Part shown: piece by piece, positions 8,450-14,080 of the stretch
How positions within the stretch are numbered: position 1 is the stretch's first letter
Layout: every line of letters begins with the position of its first letter
DNA from: Rhodocyclaceae bacterium
GTDB lineage: Bacteria > Pseudomonadota > Gammaproteobacteria > Burkholderiales > Rhodocyclaceae
Assembly (NCBI GenBank): GCA_023253415.1
Contig: JALRGK010000084.1
Coordinates: forward strand, 1 to 14,686
Direction of reading: 5' to 3'
DNA length: 14,686 nucleotides
Program-made: the position numbers and the translations under genes
Notes under the pieces: generated by a model
Seen by the model: the letters and a program-made list of their open reading frames with translations, nothing else
Database searches by the model: none
Told to the model about the DNA's origin: nothing

Positions 8450-8469
8450 CCTGATCGAATTACCGCATC

Positions 8470-8823
8470 ATGAAAGAAATCAAAGCCATCATCCGCCCCA
8501 ATAAGCTGCCGCAACTCCGTAAATCACTACTGAGCATGCCAGACTTTCCGGGGATGACGATCTCTCAGGCCGAGGGGTGCTCGGCACCATCCCGCCACGG
8601 CCCGCCGGTTTCCATCAAGGATGAGTTGACCGATTTCACGCGTAAGGTACGCATCGAAATTGTCTGCCCGGATGAGATTGCCGACCGCATTGTCGAATGC
8701 ATCACGGAAGTCGCCCAAACCGGTCAACTGGGTGATGGGATTGTCTGGGTGACAGAAATCTCACGCGCGATCTTTGTGCACAAAACCACGGTTGGTAGTC
8801 CGCCTGACCCTCGCCGTCTTTGA
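8470..8823 (+). CDS. Divergent PII-like signalling protein (PII-NG type) linked to metal efflux
   Basis: The product has 117 residues with the GlnB/GlnK fold. Beta1 is MKEIKAIIRPNKL, the core is KVRIEIVCPDEIADRIVECI (59-78), and the B-loop is AQTGQLGDGIVWV (82-94), which in PII proteins contacts ATP phosphates. The T-loop (about 36-56) is not canonical: GCSAPSRHGP replaces the GFGRQKGH block. The glutamine that helps bind 2-oxoglutarate is absent, and there is no tyrosine at the uridylylation position. From established knowledge, a PII subgroup called PII-NG is encoded beside CzcA-type pumps and lacks the standard PII signatures; this gene fits it by sequence and position. It probably forms a trimer that binds nucleotide and may gate or sense the pump. 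Metal binding through C37/H43 is only a guess. It lies 20 bases after the pump stop with a weak ribosome site. Confidence 0.88.
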   Translation: MKEIKAIIRPNKLPQLRKSLLSMPDFPGMTISQAEGCSAPSRHGPPVSIKDELTDFTRKVRIEIVCPDEIADRIVECITEVAQTGQLGDGIVWVTEISRAIFVHKTTVGSPPDPRRL

Positions 8824-8841
8824 GTAGGTCATTTGAAGACC

Positions 8842-9741
8842 ATGCGCTTTGCCACACTCCTGGCAGCGACGAGACCGGCTTTTCTTTCCGTCACCTTGGT
8901 GGGCGTCATCCTCGGTCTCTGCACGGCTGCTGCCGATGGCGTTTTCCGCTCATCCGGATTGGCGGCACTCACCCTCGTCTTTGCGCTGGTTGCCCATGCC
9001 GGGGCCAATGTTATCAATGACTATTACGATGCAATCAGTGGCTGTGACGCAGCAAATACAGAGCGGATCTACCCGTTTACGGGAGGTAGCCGCTTCATCC
9101 AGGAGGGTCGTCTCACGCAGCGCCAGACCGCACTACTGGGCTACGGGTTACTGGCACTTGTGATTCCAGCGGGTTTGTATCTGATCAGTCATAGTGGGCA
9201 CGCCCTACTCCTGATTGGTCTCTGCGGCCTGACTGCAGGCTGGGCCTATTCTGCGCAACCGTTCAAATTACAGAGTCGCGGCATGGGCGAATTGACGATC
9301 ACGCTCGCTTGGCTAGCGGTTGTTATGGGATCTGACTACGTCCAGCGCAATAGTCTGAGCGGCACCCCCTTGATAGCCGGCACAGCCTACGCACTCCTCG
9401 TTGCCAATGTCCTCTTTATCAATCAGATTCCGGACTGCAAAGCCGATGCAGGTAGTGGTAAGAAAACTCTTATAGTGCGTTTGGGCTATAGCTTTGCCCC
9501 TGTGGGCTGTGCATTGCTTTATGTGTTAGCCATCACTGCCGTTTGCCTGGGTATGGTGCTGCATCAGTTACCCCACGCAGCCCTCGCTAGCCTCATCGTG
9601 ATTTTCCCGGCCATTTACAGCGTGGCGAAATTGCATAAATCGCCTACCGATCGCACGATGCTGTCACGCATTATCCCTCTGACGATTATGACGACGCTGC
9701 TTTTTGGTATGGTTTTGAGTCTCTCACTGCTGATCGATTAA
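8842..9741 (+). CDS. UbiA-family membrane prenyltransferase (MenA-like)
   Basis: This polytopic inner-membrane protein has 299 residues from the ATG at 8842. A TTG at 8833, preceded by TAGG, would add three residues and cannot be excluded. The two Mg2+/prenyl-diphosphate motifs are present: NDYYDAISGCD (59-69) and DCKAD (198-202), the latter followed by GSGKKTLIVRLG. About eight to nine hydrophobic helices are visible. The segment GGSRFIQEGRLT (81-92) resembles 1,4-dihydroxy-2-naphthoate prenyltransferases (MenA) more than UbiA. The aromatic acceptor cannot be read from the sequence, so menaquinone synthesis is only one possibility. The gene follows the PII-like stop by 18 bases and ends by sharing its TAA bases with the convergent permease gene. 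Its place at the end of a metal-efflux operon is unexplained. Confidence 0.85.
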   Translation: MRFATLLAATRPAFLSVTLVGVILGLCTAAADGVFRSSGLAALTLVFALVAHAGANVINDYYDAISGCDAANTERIYPFTGGSRFIQEGRLTQRQTALLGYGLLALVIPAGLYLISHSGHALLLIGLCGLTAGWAYSAQPFKLQSRGMGELTITLAWLAVVMGSDYVQRNSLSGTPLIAGTAYALLVANVLFINQIPDCKADAGSGKKTLIVRLGYSFAPVGCALLYVLAITAVCLGMVLHQLPHAALASLIVIFPAIYSVAKLHKSPTDRTMLSRIIPLTIMTTLLFGMVLSLSLLID

Positions 9742-10556
9742 AAACCCAAGATGGCTTTAGCCAGCATGACCGTAGCGACCATGGCTGCAAATATGGCGAA
9801 AACCTGCTGCACCCGTGGCCCGCTCAGATAATGCGCTACCTGGCGACCAACCAACATCCCGATGAGTGACCCCAGCGCAAATGGCAGCGCCACGTCCCAT
9901 TGCATACGCCCAACGGCGGCAGCCGTCACAGCGCCCCCCATCGATACACAAGTAATCACGCCCAACGAGGTCGCTACGATGGCTTTTGCCGGTAGATTGG
10001 TCACCTGCTTCAATGCGGGCACAATCACAAAGCCACCTCCCACTCCCAGCAACCCGGACAGGAAGCCAGCCAAGCCACCCGCTACGACCATGGATCTGAA
10101 GCAGGGAAGCGTCCAGGTGAGTTTGCCCCGGCGCTCATCCAGCAAACAAGGCGGGCCAGCCGACTGATCTACAGGCAGGCCCAGCAGCTCGCGCCGCGCC
10201 TTGATAAACATCGTCGTGCAGACATAGAACAACACCAGTGCAAACAACGCAGATAAGGGCCGATTCGGCACCTGCGTGGCCAACCAGAGCCCCACTGGGG
10301 AAAGCAGCAAACCGGTTGCCGACATCACCATCGCAGCCTTGTAGCGCAGGATCTTTTCCCGAAGCCCCAGCAAGGCACCGACTGCCGCTGACATACACAC
10401 CGCCAGCAGGGCAATGGGGGCCGCTTCCGCCAGACCGAGTCCGACACCAAAGACCAAAAGCGGCACCGAGAGAATAGCTCCACCAGCGCCCGTGAGCGCC
10501 AACAGAAAACCCACTAGCAATCCCAAGGCTGCCGGAACCCACTGAACGACATCCAC
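9738..10556 (-). CDS. TauE/SafE-family permease (probable sulfite/organosulfonate exporter type)
   Basis: This membrane protein has 272 residues and about eight helices. It shows the internal duplication of the family: GFLLALTGAGGAILSVPLL (16-34) and GFLSGLLGVGGGFVIVPAL (164-182) are the paired glycine-rich motifs. A polar cytoplasmic-like loop (about 118-150) joins the halves. Members move sulfite, sulfoacetate or other small anions. Divergence from the persulfide dioxygenase gene favours sulfite (inference). The start is GTG at 10556: it has AAGGA nine bases upstream on the minus strand, and no ATG is available nearby. The 3' end overlaps the prenyltransferase stop (9738-9741), so the two genes converge with no room for a separate terminator. 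Confidence 0.9.
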   Translation of the reverse strand: MDVVQWVPAALGLLVGFLLALTGAGGAILSVPLLVFGVGLGLAEAAPIALLAVCMSAAVGALLGLREKILRYKAAMVMSATGLLLSPVGLWLATQVPNRPLSALFALVLFYVCTTMFIKARRELLGLPVDQSAGPPCLLDERRGKLTWTLPCFRSMVVAGGLAGFLSGLLGVGGGFVIVPALKQVTNLPAKAIVATSLGVITCVSMGGAVTAAAVGRMQWDVALPFALGSLIGMLVGRQVAHYLSGPRVQQVFAIFAAMVATVMLAKAILGF

Positions 10557-10648
10557 GTCTGTTAATCCTTTGTTATCGTTATTAACATGCTTACAAGCAC
10601 ACGCATATCATATACACTAAATATATCTTGTTTTCGCCGAGAATATTC
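10557..10648. promoter_or_regulatory. AT-rich divergent promoter region between the permease and persulfide dioxygenase genes
   Basis: These 92 bases are much richer in A+T than the genes on either side and must hold the promoters of both divergent genes. GTTAAT (10561-10566) faces ATTAAC (10581-10586) across 14 bases. Further GTTA units at 10572 and 10578 lie inside it. A second dyad, ATATA (10610-10614) facing TATAT (10622-10626) across 7 bases, lies close to the dioxygenase start. A weak sigma70 pair for the rightward gene is TTAACA (10582-10587) and TATCAT (10606-10611), 18 bases apart. Persulfide dioxygenases of this type are often under ArsR-family persulfide sensors (BigR/SqrR), but no such regulator gene is present here and the site assignment is inference. 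Confidence 0.5.
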
Positions 10649-11509
10649 ATGTCCCCACTGGTAAAAGCCTTCTTTGACAAAGACACCTGGACTGTTAGCT
10701 ATGTAGTGTACGAGAAACCCGGTTCAGCATGCGCCATTATCGATTCCGTACTCGACTATGATCCGAAATCGGGTCGAACTACGACACGATCGGCGGATGA
10801 ATTAATATCATTTGTCCGGGCGCAGGATCTACGTGTTACATGGATCTTGGAAACGCACGCCCACGCCGACCATCTAACCGCCGCACCCTACCTGCAAAAG
10901 CAGCTCGGTGGCCAGATCGGCATTGGTGAACACATCCGCACGGTACAGCAGGTTTTCAAAAATGTTTTCAATCTCGAACCCGAATTTGCGGTCGATGGCA
11001 GTCAATTCGACACGCTCTTTACCGATAACCAGCGTTTCAGTATTGGCAATCTCGAAGGCGAGGTCATCTTTCTACCCGGCCATACGCCAGCCTGTACCGC
11101 CTACAAGATCGGTGATGCCGTTTTCGTAGGCGATACGATAGCCATGCCCGATGTCGGCACAGCCCGTTGTGATTTCCCAGGTGGGGACGCGCGGCAACTC
11201 TATCGCTCGATCAAGAAACTCCTGAGTCTGCCGCCAGAAACACGGCTGTTCATGTGTCACGATTATCCTCCCGCTGGCCGGGACGTCTGCTATGAGACCA
11301 CTGTCGCCGACGAGCGCGCCCAAAACATTCATGTGCATGATGGCATTGATGAAGATGCTTACGTGGCTATGCGTACACAACGGGACGCCGGACTAGCTAT
11401 GCCTGTCTTGATTCTGCCCGCAGTGCAAGTCAACATTCGTGCCGGCAACCTCCCGCCAGCAGAGTCGAACGGCACGGTCTATCTGAAGATCCCGGTCAAC
11501 GCACTTTAA
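10649..11509 (+). CDS. Metallo-beta-lactamase-fold persulfide dioxygenase (Blh/ETHE1-like)
   Basis: The product has 286 residues from the ATG at 10649. A TTG at 10628 would add seven residues but lies inside the AT-rich promoter region, and GAGA sits a suitable distance before the ATG. Metal ligands of the fold are clear: THAHADH (69-75, giving H70, H72, D74, H75), PGHTP (H145), GDT (D162) and CHDYPP (H204). The segment MPDVGTARCDFPGGD (166-180) is characteristic of the Blh/persulfide dioxygenase branch rather than glyoxalase II. ETHE1-type enzymes use one Fe(II) to oxidise glutathione persulfide to sulfite and glutathione in the cytoplasm. There is no rhodanese or DUF442 domain fused to it. 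The neighbouring TauE-type permease would remove the sulfite. Substrate assignment rests on family resemblance. Confidence 0.88.
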   Translation: MSPLVKAFFDKDTWTVSYVVYEKPGSACAIIDSVLDYDPKSGRTTTRSADELISFVRAQDLRVTWILETHAHADHLTAAPYLQKQLGGQIGIGEHIRTVQQVFKNVFNLEPEFAVDGSQFDTLFTDNQRFSIGNLEGEVIFLPGHTPACTAYKIGDAVFVGDTIAMPDVGTARCDFPGGDARQLYRSIKKLLSLPPETRLFMCHDYPPAGRDVCYETTVADERAQNIHVHDGIDEDAYVAMRTQRDAGLAMPVLILPAVQVNIRAGNLPPAESNGTVYLKIPVNAL

Positions 11510-11518
11510 GGCAGACGA

Positions 11519-12715
11519 TCAGGCGCTCATCAGCGCCTGGTCCAGATCGCCCAACAGGTCCTCGACATCCTCGAGGCCTACGGACAATCGGATTAAGCCA
11601 TCGCTGATCCCATGAGCGGCACGTTCTTCAGGGCTGTATACCGCATGCGTCATACTGGCCGGATGCTGCGCCAGGCTCTCGGCGTCCCCCAGACTAACGG
11701 CCCGGGTAAAAAGCTTTAGCTGATCCATAAATCGGATGCCGGCATCCATACCGGCCTTAAGCTCGAAGGCAATCATCCCGCCCGGCAATGCCATCTGTCG
11801 TTGAGCCAGTTTGTATTGCCTGAATGACTTCAGTCCGGGGTAATGCACAACCGCGACTTTGGGGTGGGCTTCAAGAGACTCCGCCAGCGTCTGTGCCGAT
11901 GCAGAGTGACGCTGCATACGAAGCGACAACGTCTTCAGACCACGCAGGACTAGAAAAGCATCCTGTGATGACAGAACGGCACCCGTCAGGTCTTTGATGC
12001 CTACACCACGCACTTCGTCGAGAATGGCTTTGGGTCCGACAATGGCACCGGCCAGCAAGTCGCCATGCCCTCCCAGATACTTGGTCGCCGAATGGATAAC
12101 GAAATCCGCACCCAATTCAATGGGTCGCTGAAGATAAGGCGTACAGTAGGTATTGTCGATCACTGTCCAGATGTTGTGCTTGCGGGCAATCGCCGAAACC
12201 GCAGCTATATCGACTAAACGCATATTCGGATTGGCTGGCGATTCGAAAAAAATCATGCGGGTGGCGGGCGAGATCATCTGCTCTATCACTGCCGTGTCAG
12301 TCAGATCGGCATGACGGACTTTTACCCCGAACTTTTCCAGGCCTTTGTGAAAATAGGCATAGGTACAACCATAGAGGGTTTTGTCCGCAATAATTTCATC
12401 GCCTGGCTGTAACAAGGTCCAGAGCAGAGAAGTCGTTGCCCCCTGCCCTGATGCGGTCACCAACGCCGCTTCTCCACCTTCAAGATTCGCCAGACGCTCT
12501 TCCAGCAATACCGTGGTCGGATTACCAACGCGGGAATACACGTAACCCGCCTGTTCACCGGCAAAGCGAGCTGCACCATCCGCAATGGTGGGAAACGTAT
12601 AGGTCGAACTCATGTACACCGGCGGATTCAACGAACCGTAGCCCGCATACGCGTCATAGGCGTGATGAATGGCTCGGGTCGAGAAGCCCTGCTTCGAAGA
12701 TTTGCTTTCAGACAT
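11519..12715 (-). CDS. megL: Methionine gamma-lyase (PLP-dependent Cys/Met metabolism enzyme)
   Basis: The product has 398 residues, equal to my recollection of Pseudomonas putida methionine gamma-lyase, and aligns with it from memory almost without gaps. Residues that separate this enzyme from cystathionine gamma-synthase/lyase and MetZ are present: TLYGC (113-117, with Cys117 at the place of the diagnostic Cys116) and KDLTGAVLS (241-249, the K-D substrate-recognition pair). The PLP lysine is K212 in HSATKYL, and phosphate contacts from the neighbouring subunit are Y60 and R62 (YSRVGNPT). The carboxylate arginine is R376 (LIRLSVGLED). The reaction is L-methionine to methanethiol, 2-oxobutanoate and ammonia; such enzymes also act on homocysteine and cysteine. 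O-succinylhomoserine sulfhydrylase is the main alternative but normally lacks the cysteine. The gene converges on the dioxygenase with a 9-base gap and has its own upstream region after the pfk terminator. Confidence 0.85.
   Translation of the reverse strand: MSESKSSKQGFSTRAIHHAYDAYAGYGSLNPPVYMSSTYTFPTIADGAARFAGEQAGYVYSRVGNPTTVLLEERLANLEGGEAALVTASGQGATTSLLWTLLQPGDEIIADKTLYGCTYAYFHKGLEKFGVKVRHADLTDTAVIEQMISPATRMIFFESPANPNMRLVDIAAVSAIARKHNIWTVIDNTYCTPYLQRPIELGADFVIHSATKYLGGHGDLLAGAIVGPKAILDEVRGVGIKDLTGAVLSSQDAFLVLRGLKTLSLRMQRHSASAQTLAESLEAHPKVAVVHYPGLKSFRQYKLAQRQMALPGGMIAFELKAGMDAGIRFMDQLKLFTRAVSLGDAESLAQHPASMTHAVYSPEERAAHGISDGLIRLSVGLEDVEDLLGDLDQALMSA
11520..11539. repeat. Hairpin at the convergent gene ends
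   Basis: CAGGCGCT and AGCGCCTG form an 8-base perfect stem around a 4-base loop. It lies inside the last codons of the methionine gamma-lyase gene and 10 bases after the dioxygenase stop. It has no T-run on either strand. It may protect 3' ends or slow convergent transcription but is not a typical intrinsic terminator. Confidence 0.45.
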
Positions 12716-12770
12716 GGCAGTTCAATTTAGGTATTTTTGAATTGTCTATATATCACAACAGGCTTAACGG
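12716..12770 (-). promoter_or_regulatory. Presumed promoter/operator region of the methionine gamma-lyase gene
   Basis: This AT-rich stretch lies between the lyase ATG and the preceding terminator, so the lyase should have a promoter here. TTGT (12742-12745) faces ACAA (12755-12758) across 9 AT-rich bases. TTCAA (12721-12725) faces TTGAA (12737-12741) across 11 bases. No confident -35/-10 pair is visible and the ribosome site is weak. I found no MetR- or SAM-riboswitch-like structure in the short leader. Confidence 0.35.
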
Positions 12771-12792
12771 AAAAAAAACGGCTGGTCCGTTT
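12771..12792 (-). terminator. Rho-independent terminator of the phosphofructokinase gene
   Basis: Read on the minus strand, AAACGG and CCGTTT form a 6-base stem around a 5-base loop (ACCAG), and the stem runs directly into an uninterrupted T-tract (12771-12778). The upstream arm overlaps the TAA stop (12791-12793) of the phosphofructokinase gene. The T-tract makes this the clearest terminator in the window, and it separates phosphofructokinase from methionine gamma-lyase transcription. Confidence 0.85.
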
Positions 12793-14008
12793 AAACCTTG
12801 GGCCATTGCACCCAGGGATAATCCGGTAGGCCATCTCGCCAGGGCTGACTCGGTTCACCTTGAATGAGCGGCTTAAGATAACTCACTGCCTCTTCAGTGA
12901 CACCATAGGTCTGTTGATTGATCCAACCTTGCGGAAATGCACGTTCTCGATTGGCAATATCCGCCAGCGGTATCGCACCGCAATGCCAGGCATAAGGGGC
13001 GTTGCTGTCTCGGACAATGTTGACCATCACCCCGCTGATTCCCTGTGCCGCCAACTGGACCGCATGGAACGCTACGGCTTCGGCCTGGGCAACATCGGTT
13101 GCGCTCGCCACATGACGCGCCGCCCGTTGCAGGTAATCCGGCACGGCGACATGGACCTTGACTGACAGCGTGTGACGCAACAATTCGGCCACTGCAAAAC
13201 CGGCGCCACCGAGCTGTTCATAACCATATCGGCCAGACGCATTTTGCTGGGCGTAGAAACGACCATCTGCCGTGCGAATACCTTCTGAAACCACACATAC
13301 GCAAGCGTTATGTCGTGAAAAAGAATGCTGCACGGCTTCGATAAATCGATCTGGTTCAAAGACGACTTCCGGGAACAGCATTAACGGAGCGACCATTTGT
13401 TCCGGCAAACGGGCAATGGCACCGCAACTTGCGAGCCAACCCGTGTGGCGCCCCATGACTTCGAGGATGAACACACTGGGTTTCGTGGCCATGGCACAGT
13501 GATCCCGGGCTGCTTCCATCAGCGATACCGCTAGGTACTTGAGTGCCGAACCAAACCCCGGTGAGGTGTCGGTACCTTCGAGATCGTTATCGATTGTTTT
13601 GGGCAGACCAATCACCTGTAGCGGCAGTTCAAGTCGCTGTCCGAGCTCTACCAGCTTCGCAGCGGTATCCATCGAACCATTACCACCATTGACATAGATC
13701 GTGCCGATTTGGTGAGCGACTAAAACATCCCGAACCCGCGCCCATTGCCCGGGATTATCGTCAAAAGCTTGTAGGAGTGTGCGGCCTGAGCCGAGCCCAC
13801 CTCCGGGAATGTGGCTCAGCGCGAGACGCATAGCCTCCGGCAATGCCGTGGCGTCAAACAAACGGCTTTCGACAACACCGGCCAGGCCATGCTCGGCCGC
13901 AAACAGCCGCCCGCTCCCCTGTGCTTTGTGGGCTGCGATCAGTGCCGCAGCCGTAGCGCCAATGACAGCAGTGACACCACCCGACTGAAAATATAGTGCG
14001 TTTCTCAT
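12791..14008 (-). CDS. 6-phosphofructokinase, PfkA family (probably pyrophosphate-dependent; donor residues mixed)
   Basis: This cytoplasmic enzyme of 405 residues phosphorylates fructose 6-phosphate at C1. It is longer than the E. coli type (320) and close to bacterial PPi-dependent enzymes. Motifs are GGVTAVIGAT (10-19), GGGLGSGRT (69-77), GGNGSMDTA (108-116), LPKTIDNDLEGTD (135-147, holding the catalytic Asp), EVMGRHTGWLA (183-193) and SEGIR (241-245). The lysine in PKTIDND (K137) is the mark of PPi users, where ATP users have glycine. The residue after the usual GGD is glycine (G111), as in ATP users, and the Mg-binding Asp of GGD is Asn110. The phosphate donor is therefore not settled, although PPi is favoured by length and K137. 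A PPi enzyme would be reversible and serve the Calvin cycle or gluconeogenesis as well as glycolysis. The gene lies downstream of adk in the same direction but behind a terminator. Confidence 0.87.
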   Translation of the reverse strand: MRNALYFQSGGVTAVIGATAAALIAAHKAQGSGRLFAAEHGLAGVVESRLFDATALPEAMRLALSHIPGGGLGSGRTLLQAFDDNPGQWARVRDVLVAHQIGTIYVNGGNGSMDTAAKLVELGQRLELPLQVIGLPKTIDNDLEGTDTSPGFGSALKYLAVSLMEAARDHCAMATKPSVFILEVMGRHTGWLASCGAIARLPEQMVAPLMLFPEVVFEPDRFIEAVQHSFSRHNACVCVVSEGIRTADGRFYAQQNASGRYGYEQLGGAGFAVAELLRHTLSVKVHVAVPDYLQRAARHVASATDVAQAEAVAFHAVQLAAQGISGVMVNIVRDSNAPYAWHCGAIPLADIANRERAFPQGWINQQTYGVTEEAVSYLKPLIQGEPSQPWRDGLPDYPWVQWPKV

Positions 14009-14016
14009 ACGCCATT

Positions 14017-14061
14017 AAAACAGATCGGGCGCCAAGTTGGCAGTGCCAACCGGGCGCCCGA
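14017..14061 (-). terminator. Two-tier hairpin terminator after adk
   Basis: A 37-base structure at 14025-14061 has a perfect outer stem of 9 pairs (TCGGGCGCC with GGCGCCCGA), a symmetrical 3x3 internal loop, and an inner stem of 5 pairs (TTGGC with GCCAA) closed by three bases. On the minus strand it is followed by TCTGTTTTAA, a short imperfect T-tract, and it starts 19 bases after the adk stop. It fits an intrinsic terminator or attenuator between adk and the phosphofructokinase gene. The latter then needs its own promoter or read-through. Confidence 0.75.
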
Positions 14062-14080
14062 CCTGGCGTACTAGATCGAA

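Noticed and set aside
12436..12867. 143-codon plus-strand frame across the methionine gamma-lyase start, its upstream region and the terminator
   Set aside because: It runs through a clear terminator and the 5' end of a conserved gene on the other strand, and the product resembles no known family.
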